A stretch of DNA of 14,651 nucleotides from JBCCZC01 sp039188505 (GCA_039188505.1 JBCCZC010000107.1:1-14651), one strand, 5' to 3'. Numbered from the stretch's first letter, positions 1 to 8,383 are shown. Notes: a model not told the origin generated them from the sequence alone. Numbers and translations are program-made.

Positions 1-246
1 CGCGACGCGATCGCGCGGGCGACGGCCCCGGTCCTCGTCGTGCACGCTCGGCAGGACGAGCTCATCCCCTTCGCAATGGGCGAGGCCCTCTTCGCGGCGG
101 CGCCCGCGCCGAAAGCATTCCTCGCCCTGACCGGCGACCACAACACCGCCTTCCTCCTCGACGAGGCGAACTACATCGAGGGGCTTCGCGGCTTCCTGGA
201 CCAGCACCTGCCCGATGCCGGTAACCCGGCGCGCTCGCCGCCCTGA
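1..246 (+). CDS. alpha/beta hydrolase, C-terminal fragment (5' end outside window)
   Basis: The reading frame is open from base 1 and ends in TGA at 244-246, giving 81 residues of a C-terminus. The order is that of an alpha/beta-hydrolase: a hydrophobic strand (APVLVVHARQDELIPF) with the acid residue Asp19 of the visible fragment, a helix rich in Ala (GEALFAAAPAPK), then a second strand followed by GDHNT, whose His47 is the likely catalytic base. Family knowledge: the Asp-His pair plus a nucleophile Ser upstream form the triad; the Ser is outside the window. Substrate cannot be predicted; serine-peptidase-like or general esterase members of this fold are possible. A GTG at position 40 lies inside a conserved strand, so it is not a credible start. 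No convincing terminator follows. Confidence 0.85.
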   Translation, partial: RDAIARATAPVLVVHARQDELIPFAMGEALFAAAPAPKAFLALTGDHNTAFLLDEANYIEGLRGFLDQHLPDAGNPARSPP

Positions 247-478
247 GGCGGGCGTTGCTGCGCAGCGTCACTGGCCAGTCGACTTCGCCAAAACTGGCGC
301 AGAGGAAGGTCGGCCCCCTTCTGCTTCGACGCTGCCATTCATCGACCAATGCAGTTACGCTCTTGCAACGATCTGGCTGGGTACGCGACTTCCGTCCATA
401 CTTCTGCGGCATCGGCGCCCTGCTCTCGGCGAACAATGCGCTGATTCGGCACACACGGACATTACCTGGAGACACTTC
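247..478. other. intergenic stretch upstream of the giant secreted protein
   Basis: This 232-base gap separates the hydrolase stop from the preferred TTG start at 479. The giant gene's frame stays open back to an ATG at 215, but the residues it would add look non-native and would bury the signal peptide more than 100 residues in. A short GC hairpin (CCGCC/GGCGG, loop CTGA) spans the hydrolase stop but has no T-tract. I see no clear -35/-10 pair here. Confidence 0.4.
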
Positions 479-3400
479 TTGACCAGACTCGACCAACGAT
501 GCTCGATAGGGGCCACCCCAAGGACAGTCAGACACGCCGCCTTTCGAGGATTCTTGCTGATCGTGTGGCTAGCGATGGTTCCGGTCGGGTGGGTTGCGGC
601 GGACGTCCTCGCCGAGAGTCCGCCGAGCGGAACCACGACCACAGCCAAGGGGCAGGCCGTAGACATCGAGGCCACGTCGATCATCCTCCGCGAAGGTGCG
701 GTCGCCGGATCGATCCTGAGCGCCGTGGACAACGGCGACTTCGTCCGCCCGATCGTCAATATCGTAATCAGCAATATCGAGTCCGCGACGACGGTCCGCA
801 CCCGGCTCTTTATCGACGAGGAGCCCTACTGCGACGACGAGATCACGATTTCCGGCAACAACCTGGTCTTCGAAGCCGATTGCGGCAGACCACTCAGTGT
901 TCAGGGCTCCGAATTGCGGTTTCGCGCCGAGGTGGACTTTGACGACGCAATCGTCGAAAGCGACGAATCCAACAATCGATCCGCGCGGACCTACCGGATC
1001 GGGGACGACGTTTCGCTGGACCTGGTCGCCGACAACGTCGAGCTCATTGATTTCGAGGGGAATGTTGTCGAAAACCCGACGCCGCGCCAAAGCGTCCGCA
1101 TTCGATTCACCTACAGCGTCAACCAGGATCCTAGCTTCTACCGGTCCTTCGAAATGAAGCTGAACAGTCAGGCCCTTTGCCGCTTCGTCGGCTCCAGACC
1201 GACCTCCGGCGGGAGCTCGACCACCACCTGCGGAAACGCGTTCAGCGTGCCCGATGGGGTCTTCGCGATCTCGGGCATCATGGATGAAGACTTTGATCAG
1301 GCTGAATCCGACGAACGCAACAACGAAGCGGTCAGGGTCTTTCCGCCCGGATCGGCGCCCACGGCAAGTACGGATTACGACGACGCCACTGCAAGGGTCT
1401 TCGAAGCACCGGAGCGCGGTGACGGACGCCTCGCTCGTGTCGCGACGTTGCTGGGAGCGGATAGCCTGGCGATCGATTCCCAGGGCAATGTGTTCCTCAG
1501 CGACCAAGCGGATCATCGCATTCGTCGCATCGACGCCCGCTCCGGGGTCATCGAGACCATCATCGGGGACGGCAGCGCGGGCTTCACCGGTGAGGGGATT
1601 GCAGGCGAGGCGTCACGCACCAATCTGCCGGGTGCCCTGGCGGTCGACGCCGCGGGCAACCTCTACTATGCGGACGTGTTCAACTCGCGCATTCGTCGCT
1701 GGGACGCCGCAACCGGAGTGGTGGATACCGTTGCGGGAAACGGGGCGGCAGTGGCCTTTGCCCTCAGTGGTCAACCCGCCGTAGAAGCCGCGATCGGTAC
1801 GCCAACCGCGATCGCATTGTCCGACGACACGCTGTTTATCACCAATGGTCAGGGAGCGGGCTTCACGGTCGACCTCCCCACAGGCGTCCTGAATGTTACA
1901 AACGATGCGAGCAACCCCGGTAGCAGTTTCAACGTCAGCGCGGTCGCGGGGGACGGTCGGTTGCTGGCGGTCAGCCGCTTTGCGCTGTTCGACGTGACGA
2001 CAGAACCGCCCGTTGAACTCGTTGACGGCGTCGGCTCGGCTGTCGCCATAGGCGGCATGATCGTCTACTTCGTGCGCGGGGAATCGATCTTCCGTTTCGA
2101 TCTGGACGACCCTGAGTCGCTCGAGGAGTTCTGCTGTGCATCACGAACAAACGACGTCGAAGCCTTGGCGGTGGGTCCGGGTGGCGAGCTGTTTTTCGCC
2201 ACGGTGAACGAGCGGGACCTCCAGGGCCGGGCCGTCAGCTCATCGATCTTCAAACTCTCCCCTGACGTTGAATCGGGAGCCACGGCAGCCACCCGTGCCA
2301 TCGTGGACGTTGCAGGCACGGCGCCAACCCGGGAGTGCGCACTCGATCTGGAAGCCGCGCCGGCAGAAAGCCCGGAGCATGTCGCCCTGGGTCCTGACGG
2401 AATCGTCTATGTCGTGGACGGCGTCTCGGGCGATCTCATCGCGATCGACCGCTCGAACGGCGAAGTGGACGTCGTGGCGAGCTTTTCGAGCGTCTCGACC
2501 CTGGAAATCGACCGGGATTCCAATCTGTACATTCGCGAGGGAAGAACCCTGCACACCGCTCGGCGAGGCGAAGGGATCGTTTCCGAACTACAGCTGCGCT
2601 CCAACGCGATCGACGTCGTGATCAGCCCTGGTGGCAACAGCGGTCTGGTGCGCCGGTCGACCGGTTCAGGAACCAGCCAGCTGTGCGAGTTTCAGCTACC
2701 CGCGGGCGCCACCACCGCGTGCGTCGTTCTCCCAGAACAAAGCGCCGGGATCGGCGAGATCGCGACGGGTGCCGGGGGTTTCGACTTCTTCTTCAGCTCT
2801 GGTAACCAGATCCTGGGTGGCCGCTTCGCGGAGGACCCCGAGTTCGAGGTGATCGCTGGAACAGGCGTGTTCGCAGCCTTTGGCGAGTCAAATCCGCTGC
2901 GACTCACCGAAATCGACTCGGCCGAACGCCTCAAGACCGGATTGGACGGACGCCTTTATACGGCGACGGCGACGCGCATCCTTCGCATCGACCTCCAAGA
3001 GGATCGACTGGTCCGGGTGCTCGGCACGCCACTGGGGGTGCCCGGTGCGCGGCTGGGGCAGGAGCTCTTTCGATCGGATCGGGCGAGCATCAATCCTGCC
3101 GACTTCGCGGTCGACACCTCGGGGAATATCGTCTTTCTTCAGTTCGGAGAACTGTCAATCGGAATCGTCGAGCGCGTGGGGGGCACGCTCCTGATCCCGC
3201 CCACGGCCGGCGAGGGCGACGAGCTGGGCCGAGCAGTTGCCGCGGACGGCGCGTTCGTCGCCGTCGGGGCACCCGGCAGCGCGGGCACGGGATCGGGCGA
3301 AGGCTCGGTCACGATCTTCAGGAACGACGGCTGTCGCCTGATCACGGAGGCGCGCCTTTCCGCCCCAACCGGCTTCGACCCACTGGGCTTTGGGAGCGCG

Positions 3401-5080
3401 GTGGCGTTGTCGGGGAACCTGCTGGCCGTTGGCTCCGTCCCGGAACAAACAGCGAAAGGAAGCCAATCGGATCTCCAGGTCGCCATCTTCGAGCGGGCGA
3501 ACCGTGACTGGCGATTCAAGGAGGCCGTCGCGAGTCCTGATGCTGACGCCCGCGGATTCGGCGGGTCTGTCGCGCTGAACGGGCAGTCGCTGGCGATCGG
3601 CGCACCGGCAACCGACGAAGGCGCCGGCCGGGCCTATGTGTTCTCTTTCGACGGCGCCAGCTTCTCAGCAGGGCGAGAGGTCCCGGCTGAGGCTGCGCTG
3701 CCCGGGGGTTTCGGCACCGCCGTGGCCTTGGGCCGGGATAAGCTCGCCGTCAGCGCACCGGGATCGGCGGTGGGCAATGCCATTGCCGGGAGCGTCGCCC
3801 TCTACGACCTACTGGGCGAGAACCTGGACCTGATCTCGACCGTGGAAGCGCCGTCCGATCAGGACCTCGGCTTCGGTAGCGCCGTGTCCCTCGCTGGAAA
3901 CCGGATGGTGGTGGGGGCGCCTGACGCGACCGCAGCGCAGGGGCGCACCTATCTTTTCGACTTCGACGCCCGGGAGATTCGCATCGTGTCGGAACTCGTG
4001 GCCAGCGAGCTAAACGAGTCCGCTCGCTTCGGGGAAGCGGTCGCCATCGGCGATGAGCTGGCCTTCGTGGGCGCCCCGGGACTGCGAACCACATCGGACG
4101 GAACCGGCGGCGTATTCGCTTTCGATTTGCCATTCGAACCGGACGGCCGCAAGGGGGCTCAGACAGAACTGGTGAAGATCAATCCGAGCTTCTATCAAAG
4201 TGGGCTCGGCGCGGCCGTCGCAACTGCCGAGGGGCGCGGTTTCTTCGGTGCGCCTGGCACGGGCAAGAATCGCGGCGATGCCGTCGCATCCGAGGTCATC
4301 GCAAACCTCGGCGGCGTCGCCGGGCTCTGGTTCGATCCCTCGCTGGACGGCGAGGGCTACAACGTCATTCCGTCAGAGTCCGGGATGGTGGTCTTCTACT
4401 TCGGCTCCGACAGCAATGGTGATCGACTCTGGCTGGTCTCCGAGACGCTTGCCGATCCGATCCAGTTCGATTCGCCGACCCAGCTAGATCTCTTCGACGC
4501 GACCCGCGGGGACTTCGATACGCCGGTTCCCTCGAGCGAATCACTGAAACGCTGGGGGACGCTGCGCCTGACGCTGAACTCCAACGCCGCGGGCACCTTC
4601 GAGCTCAACGGCGTCGATGGACGGAAAGTGTCCACGGCGAACCGCCTGCTGTCGGTCAACGGTGCCCGCGGTGGCCTTGGGGGACTCTGGTTCGATCCCG
4701 CAGCGGACGGCGAGGGCTACAACGTCGTCACGGCCGAAGCTGGAACGGTGATCTTCTACTACGGGCGAAGCCGCTCCGGCGAACCGCTCTGGTTGGTCAG
4801 CGACACGATCGTCGAACAGAATAGTCTCGGGGCTGCTCCACTTTCGATTCCGGTCTTCCAGGCGTCGACGGGATCCTTCGACACACCATCGCCATCGAGT
4901 GATCTCGTGCCCTGGGGGCAGCTGACAGTGACCTTCTCCGCCTGCGACCGGGGCGAATTTTCACTCGACGGCAACGATGGCGAGAAGGTCTCTCGCTCCG
5001 TGCAGCTTGCCGCGGTGGTCGCTCGCCGGTGCGAAGCTCAACCACGGGGGCGGCGCGCGAGCGACCTCGCGCTGACTTGA
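479..5080 (+). CDS. giant exported multidomain protein: CARDB x2, NHL propeller, seven FG-GAP repeats, two GLWFDP domains
   Basis: A 1533-residue secreted or surface protein. Start choice: TTG at 479 has CTGGAGA ending 6 bases upstream and places a signal peptide at residues 15-45 (basic TPRTVRHAAFR, core FLLIVWLAMVPVGW, possible cut after VLA). The frame is open back to ATG 215, but that start would bury the signal. Order: two CARDB-like beta domains (about 62-170 and 176-290), each ending in an acidic DESNN/DERNN turn; NHL-type propeller blades (clearest near 324-358, 382-415, 634-661; motif AxDxxGNxYxAD); seven FG-GAP-like repeats (about 914-1269; FGxAVAL...LAVGAPG), enough for one seven-bladed propeller; then two tandem GLWFDP domains (1282 and 1402 onward). 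No LPXTG, PEP-CTERM or autotransporter barrel is seen. Such folds usually serve adhesion or extracellular binding; the actual function is unknown. Confidence 0.85.
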   Translation: MTRLDQRCSIGATPRTVRHAAFRGFLLIVWLAMVPVGWVAADVLAESPPSGTTTTAKGQAVDIEATSIILREGAVAGSILSAVDNGDFVRPIVNIVISNIESATTVRTRLFIDEEPYCDDEITISGNNLVFEADCGRPLSVQGSELRFRAEVDFDDAIVESDESNNRSARTYRIGDDVSLDLVADNVELIDFEGNVVENPTPRQSVRIRFTYSVNQDPSFYRSFEMKLNSQALCRFVGSRPTSGGSSTTTCGNAFSVPDGVFAISGIMDEDFDQAESDERNNEAVRVFPPGSAPTASTDYDDATARVFEAPERGDGRLARVATLLGADSLAIDSQGNVFLSDQADHRIRRIDARSGVIETIIGDGSAGFTGEGIAGEASRTNLPGALAVDAAGNLYYADVFNSRIRRWDAATGVVDTVAGNGAAVAFALSGQPAVEAAIGTPTAIALSDDTLFITNGQGAGFTVDLPTGVLNVTNDASNPGSSFNVSAVAGDGRLLAVSRFALFDVTTEPPVELVDGVGSAVAIGGMIVYFVRGESIFRFDLDDPESLEEFCCASRTNDVEALAVGPGGELFFATVNERDLQGRAVSSSIFKLSPDVESGATAATRAIVDVAGTAPTRECALDLEAAPAESPEHVALGPDGIVYVVDGVSGDLIAIDRSNGEVDVVASFSSVSTLEIDRDSNLYIREGRTLHTARRGEGIVSELQLRSNAIDVVISPGGNSGLVRRSTGSGTSQLCEFQLPAGATTACVVLPEQSAGIGEIATGAGGFDFFFSSGNQILGGRFAEDPEFEVIAGTGVFAAFGESNPLRLTEIDSAERLKTGLDGRLYTATATRILRIDLQEDRLVRVLGTPLGVPGARLGQELFRSDRASINPADFAVDTSGNIVFLQFGELSIGIVERVGGTLLIPPTAGEGDELGRAVAADGAFVAVGAPGSAGTGSGEGSVTIFRNDGCRLITEARLSAPTGFDPLGFGSAVALSGNLLAVGSVPEQTAKGSQSDLQVAIFERANRDWRFKEAVASPDADARGFGGSVALNGQSLAIGAPATDEGAGRAYVFSFDGASFSAGREVPAEAALPGGFGTAVALGRDKLAVSAPGSAVGNAIAGSVALYDLLGENLDLISTVEAPSDQDLGFGSAVSLAGNRMVVGAPDATAAQGRTYLFDFDAREIRIVSELVASELNESARFGEAVAIGDELAFVGAPGLRTTSDGTGGVFAFDLPFEPDGRKGAQTELVKINPSFYQSGLGAAVATAEGRGFFGAPGTGKNRGDAVASEVIANLGGVAGLWFDPSLDGEGYNVIPSESGMVVFYFGSDSNGDRLWLVSETLADPIQFDSPTQLDLFDATRGDFDTPVPSSESLKRWGTLRLTLNSNAAGTFELNGVDGRKVSTANRLLSVNGARGGLGGLWFDPAADGEGYNVVTAEAGTVIFYYGRSRSGEPLWLVSDTIVEQNSLGAAPLSIPVFQASTGSFDTPSPSSDLVPWGQLTVTFSACDRGEFSLDGNDGEKVSRSVQLAAVVARRCEAQPRGRRASDLALT
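4322..5032 (+). repeat. tandem in-frame duplication of the GLWFDP domain, 360-base period
   Basis: Two copies begin at 4322 and 4682, exactly 360 bases (120 residues) apart. Both start GLWFDPxxDGEGYNV, continue with a strand pair ending LWLVS-T, and include DTPxPSS, a WGxL strand and a final G-DG-KVS turn. DNA identity is high at the copy starts (shared CTCTGGTTCGATCCC and GGACGGCGAGGGCTACAACGTC) and falls later. The second copy has Cys in FSAC and ARRC that the first lacks. From memory, similar domains recur at the C-termini of secreted proteins in Xanthomonadales-like bacteria; their role is not established to my knowledge. Confidence 0.85.
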
Positions 5081-5100
5081 TCGCGGCTCCCACGTAGAAT
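5072..5100 (+). promoter_or_regulatory. probable sigma-70 promoter for the acetylation cassette
   Basis: CTGACT (5072-5077; 4 of 6 matches to TTGACA), a 17-base spacer, and TAGAAT (5095-5100; 5 of 6 matches to TATAAT) overlap the end of the giant gene. Transcription would start near 5107, giving a leader of about 43 bases before the ATG at 5150. Confidence 0.5.
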
Positions 5101-5111
5101 TCGCGCTTTGC

Positions 5112-5132
5112 CCCGCCCGATGGTCGGGCGGG
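5112..5132 (+). promoter_or_regulatory. strong hairpin in the leader of the MBOAT gene
   Basis: A perfect 9-bp stem (CCCGCCCGA / TCGGGCGGG, loop TGG) starts about 5 bases after the predicted transcription start and ends 17 bases before the ATG. No T-tract follows, so it is a poor intrinsic terminator for the gene upstream. A competing short stem (GGGC 5130-5133 with GCCC 5138-5141) reuses its 3' arm, so two alternative folds are possible. A role in mRNA stability or in translation control is inferred. Confidence 0.5.
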
Positions 5133-5149
5133 CCCAGGCCCGAAGACGG

Positions 5150-6544
5150 ATGGTCTTTTCCTCCACCACGTTCCTGTTCGTGTTCCTGCCGCTGTTTCTC
5201 GCGGCTTACGCCTTGCTGCCGTGGCGCAACGGCGTGGCACTGGCGTTCAGCCTGCTGTTCTACGCCTGGGGCGAGGGCGTCTACCTCCTGCTGCTGCTGG
5301 GAACGATCGCCGCAAACCACCTGTTTGGCGTGCTCATCGACTCGCGATCCTGGCGCAAGCTGGCGCTCGGCATCGGCGTCGCTGTCAACCTGACGCTCCT
5401 GGCGTATTTCAAGTACTTCGGCTTTCTGGTCGCCGATGTCCTGCAGCTGCCGATCCCCGCGGAGGACATCCCGCACCTGCCGCTGGGCATCTCGTTCTTC
5501 ATCTTCCAGTCGATCTCCTACCTCGTCGACGTCTACCGGGGCGACGCCAGGCGCGCGGACTCGGCCTTCGACCTGGCGCTCTACATCTCCATGTTCCCGC
5601 AGCTCGTGGCGGGACCGATCGTGCGCTACGCCTCCGTGTCCGATGCGATCCGCGAACGGGAGATCCACTTCGACGACGTGAAGTCGGGCATCGGCCTGTT
5701 CATCGGGGGCCTCTGCTACAAGACGCTGCTGGCCAATAACGTGGCCGAGGTGGCCGATGCGGCCTTCGCCGTGCCCCTGGATCAGCTGGACGTCATGACG
5801 GCGTGGGTCGGTACGATTGCCTACACGCTACAGATCTTCTTCGATTTCGCCGGCTACTCGCTCATGGCCATCGGCATCGGACGCGTGATGGGATTCGAGT
5901 TTCCACAGAACTTCAACTACCCCTACGTCTCGAAATCGATCACGGAGTTCTGGCGGCGCTGGCACATGTCGCTATCGTCCTGGTTCCGCGACTACCTCTA
6001 TATTCCGCTCGGCGGCAATCGGAAGGGAACGCTCAGGACCTACGTCAACCTGTTCGCGGTGTTCTTCCTCTGCGGCCTCTGGCACGGAGCGTCCTGGACC
6101 TTCGTCGTCTGGGGCATGTTCCACGGGCTCGTCCTGGTCGCGGAGCGCGCTGGCGTCGGCCGGATCCTCGCCCGCTCGCCAGCGCTGCTTGCCCACGCCT
6201 ACACGCTGCTGCTGGTAATGATCGGCTGGGTGCTGTTCCGAGCCGAAACCTTCGAACAGGCCTGGCGCTTCCTGGTCGTGATGTTCACCGGCGGCGACGT
6301 GCCTGCGCTACCGCTGGCCCAGCTCAGCACCAACGAGAACCTGTTCTACGCACTGCTCGGCTTCTTCCTGGCGACCCCGGTCTTAGGCCGCTGGCTGGGC
6401 CGCCTTGGCGATCTCCAATCAGCGGGCCGATGGCTCGGGGCTCGGGCAGCGGCGATGTACTCGCTGGCCTTCGTGGCCTTCGCCTTCTGCGCCATCTACG
6501 TGATGGCTGGCACCTATAACCCGTTCATCTACTTCCGCTTCTGA
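5150..6544 (+). CDS. AlgI-like MBOAT family O-acyltransferase
   Basis: A 464-residue polytopic membrane protein, of normal length for the AlgI branch of MBOAT acyltransferases, which move acetyl groups across the inner membrane onto exported polysaccharides. ATG 5150 is chosen because MVFSSTTFLFVFLPLFL is the family's usual N-terminus; an upstream in-frame TTG at 5108 would add arginine-rich sequence and cross the leader hairpin. Hallmarks: PLGISFFIFQSISYLVDVYRG, then FWRRWHMSLSSWFRDYLYIPLGGNR with His272, then LWHGASWTF with His312, the conserved MBOAT catalytic His, then FHG with His325. Multiple hydrophobic segments span the protein. It is followed after one base by an AlgJ/AlgX-like gene, the usual partner. 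No alginate polymerase genes are in view, so the substrate is unknown; calling it algI would go too far. Confidence 0.93.
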   Translation: MVFSSTTFLFVFLPLFLAAYALLPWRNGVALAFSLLFYAWGEGVYLLLLLGTIAANHLFGVLIDSRSWRKLALGIGVAVNLTLLAYFKYFGFLVADVLQLPIPAEDIPHLPLGISFFIFQSISYLVDVYRGDARRADSAFDLALYISMFPQLVAGPIVRYASVSDAIREREIHFDDVKSGIGLFIGGLCYKTLLANNVAEVADAAFAVPLDQLDVMTAWVGTIAYTLQIFFDFAGYSLMAIGIGRVMGFEFPQNFNYPYVSKSITEFWRRWHMSLSSWFRDYLYIPLGGNRKGTLRTYVNLFAVFFLCGLWHGASWTFVVWGMFHGLVLVAERAGVGRILARSPALLAHAYTLLLVMIGWVLFRAETFEQAWRFLVVMFTGGDVPALPLAQLSTNENLFYALLGFFLATPVLGRWLGRLGDLQSAGRWLGARAAAMYSLAFVAFAFCAIYVMAGTYNPFIYFRF

Positions 6545-6545
6545 C

Positions 6546-7763
6546 ATGAGCGCAGCCCGCCTCGCCAGCAACGCCCGGATCCTGATCGCCTGCTGCGCCC
6601 TGCTGCTGGCGATTCCGGCGATCGTCGGCTTCTTCTTCACCGACCACGAGGCGCGCGGCCGCTGGGAGAAGCGCGATCTGGCGGCGATTCCCGCGGTTGC
6701 CGACGAGAGCCCGTATTTCGAGGGCGTGTCGGCCTTCGTCGACGATCATATCGGCCTGGCGGTTCCCCTCAATCAGCTCTATCGGCGACTGCTGTTCTTC
6801 GGATTCCGGGACAGCCCCATCGATCGCGTCACGGTCGGTGCTGACGGCTTCGCGTTCCTTAACTCGCACGACGACACCCGCCAGTACCAGAATTTCGATC
6901 TGCTCTGCTTCGACGGCCAGGACAACGCGCTCGTCGCCGACCGCGTGGCGCTGCTGGCACGCCTCTATGACCTCTTCGCGAGCCGCGGCTACGACGTCTC
7001 CATCGGCGTGGCGATCTCGAAGCCGGTCCTCTACCCGGAGAAGCTGCCGGGAAACCTCCCGCAGCGCTATCTCGAGGCCTGCCCAAACTACCGCGAGACG
7101 GCCAACGTGCCGGTCCAGGTTCGCGACGCGCTGCTGGCCAGCGGCCGTACGATCCACTACCCGCTCGAGCAGTTCGTCGAGGCGCGGAACGAGGATCATT
7201 TCTTCCCGAAGAACAACTTTCATTGGAACGGCAGGAGTGCCCACCTCTTCGCCCGCAGCCTGTTCGAAGCCCGGCAGTTCGGCGTGCCGGAGGACTTCTC
7301 TGCCGGCGCGCGCCTGATCAGCGTCCGGGCCGACATGAAATATCTCGGTTTCGATCGAAACGCCACCGTCTGGCGCTTTCCTTACCGGGGCTTCGGCGTC
7401 ACGCAGCAGTTTCGGGAACCCGAATTCATCCGGGAGCATTTTCCCGGAGCCCGGGACTACTCGTTCTTCGAGACAGAGAATCCCATGACCGAACGGCGGG
7501 CGCTGGTGCTGAGCAACTCGTTCGGGCGCTACCTCGCACCCCATCTCGCGCCGGCGTATCGCTCCCTGGCGCAGGCCAACCTGAATCACCTGCGTCCGCG
7601 GGAGATGCGGCGCTTCTTCGATGAGTTCCCGCCCAAGATCGGCGCCACCGACATCATCCTCCTGATCCACGACCGGGCGCTGATCGACCGCTGGAGCCTC
7701 GACGACATGATCCGCGCCCTCGAGCCGGACGACGGCAGGAGAAAACCGCGACGGCGGCGGTGA
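6546..7763 (+). CDS. AlgJ/AlgX-like SGNH-hydrolase-fold protein (polysaccharide O-acetylation partner)
   Basis: A 405-residue protein with an N-terminal signal anchor (residues 11-31, ILIACCALLLAIPAIVGFFF), then a periplasmic ALGX/SGNH-like domain. Its ATG follows the MBOAT stop after one base, so the two are co-transcribed and probably translationally coupled. Visible blocks: FEGVSAFVDDHIGLAVPLNQLY and GADGFAFL near the N-terminus, FPKNNFHWNGRSAHLFA (His226), and ALVLSNSFGRYLAP (Ser325). In AlgJ/AlgX the triad uses a DxH motif plus a Ser; here the Asp position is Asn224 (NFH), and the usual GDSF is SNSF. The Ser and His are therefore kept but the acid is not in its normal place. It probably takes acetyl from the MBOAT protein to a glycan in the periplasm, or has lost part of that activity. 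The C-terminus ends in an arginine-rich tail (RRKPRRRR). Confidence 0.82.
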   Translation: MSAARLASNARILIACCALLLAIPAIVGFFFTDHEARGRWEKRDLAAIPAVADESPYFEGVSAFVDDHIGLAVPLNQLYRRLLFFGFRDSPIDRVTVGADGFAFLNSHDDTRQYQNFDLLCFDGQDNALVADRVALLARLYDLFASRGYDVSIGVAISKPVLYPEKLPGNLPQRYLEACPNYRETANVPVQVRDALLASGRTIHYPLEQFVEARNEDHFFPKNNFHWNGRSAHLFARSLFEARQFGVPEDFSAGARLISVRADMKYLGFDRNATVWRFPYRGFGVTQQFREPEFIREHFPGARDYSFFETENPMTERRALVLSNSFGRYLAPHLAPAYRSLAQANLNHLRPREMRRFFDEFPPKIGATDIILLIHDRALIDRWSLDDMIRALEPDDGRRKPRRRR

Positions 7764-7784
7764 TCGGCCCCCGGCGACTCGCGC

Positions 7785-7790
7785 TATAGT
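7785..7790 (+). promoter_or_regulatory. possible -10 element (TATAGT) for the 188-aa protein/protease pair
   Basis: TATAGT matches 5 of 6 bases of TATAAT and sits 26 bases before the ATG at 7817. No good -35 hexamer lies 16-18 bases upstream. It would separate this pair from the acetylation cassette, which ends at 7763. Confidence 0.35.
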
Positions 7791-7816
7791 GGCGACATTC
7801 CGGGAGGAGGGACGCC

Positions 7817-8383
7817 ATGAAACTGTTCACGCTGGCGCTGTGTGCGCTACTTGCTCCGTTGGCGCAGGCGGCGCCATTCGCGGACACCGACGGGCTGCTC
7901 ATCGAGTACGACCGTCGCTCCGATGGGCCGGTCAATACGGACTGGAGTCCGCTGGTGAGGGTGTTCGGGGACGGGCGCCTGGAGATCGCGATCCCCTGGC
8001 ACGACCGCCGCGCCGGCCGTTATGAGGGCCGGCTGGGTGCGAACGAGCTGCGCGACCTGCTCCGGGCCGTCGAGCTCAGCGGGGTGGCCGGTGCCGAGCC
8101 CAAGACGCTCGCAAAGACGAGGCAGGTGGCGCTGGCGGAGCTCGACACGGTGGTCGTGTCCTCCGAGACGGAGATCACGCGCTTCGTGTTCGCGCTGGCC
8201 GGGCGGCAGAAGACGGTCCAGTCGACCTGGAAGAACCTCCGTATGGATGCCCAGCTCCTGGGCAAGCGGATCGATACCTTCGAACGTGCCTGGACCATGG
8301 ACCAGCAGCTCCACGCCCTCACCAAGCACCCGAGCCTGGTCCGCGTCGCCGATATGCCAATCGCAGGGGGGTACCAGCGATGA
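7817..8383 (+). CDS. exported protein of unknown function, 188 aa
   Basis: ATG 7817 has an excellent ribosome binding site (GGGAGGAGGG, 7802-7811). Residues 1-19 form a signal peptide (MKLFTLALCALLAPLAQA), so the protein is periplasmic or secreted. The mature part is mixed alpha/beta with no Cys: an early strand LLIEYDRRSDGP, then VRVFGDGRLEIAIPW, a helix around NELRDLLRAVELSG, strands in DTVVVSSETEITRFVFAL, and a long C-terminal helix with DAQLLGKRIDTFERAW. I do not recognise a family. Its stop overlaps the protease start in ATGA (8380-8383), so the two are translationally coupled. An inhibitor, chaperone or assembly partner of the protease would fit the context, but that is inference. Confidence 0.8.
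   Translation: MKLFTLALCALLAPLAQAAPFADTDGLLIEYDRRSDGPVNTDWSPLVRVFGDGRLEIAIPWHDRRAGRYEGRLGANELRDLLRAVELSGVAGAEPKTLAKTRQVALAELDTVVVSSETEITRFVFALAGRQKTVQSTWKNLRMDAQLLGKRIDTFERAWTMDQQLHALTKHPSLVRVADMPIAGGYQR

Noticed and set aside
233..262. Hairpin over the hydrolase stop as a terminator
   Set aside because: Only five base pairs and no T-tract follow.
569..1516. Long minus-strand open frame opposite the giant gene
   Set aside because: It has no recognisable domain or ribosome binding site, and the plus strand here encodes clear CARDB domains. Long antisense frames are common in GC-rich DNA.
6525..7670. 381-codon minus-strand open frame opposite the AlgJ/AlgX-like gene
   Set aside because: The plus strand carries the signal anchor and the His/Ser motifs; the antisense product has only biased Arg/Glu/Val composition.
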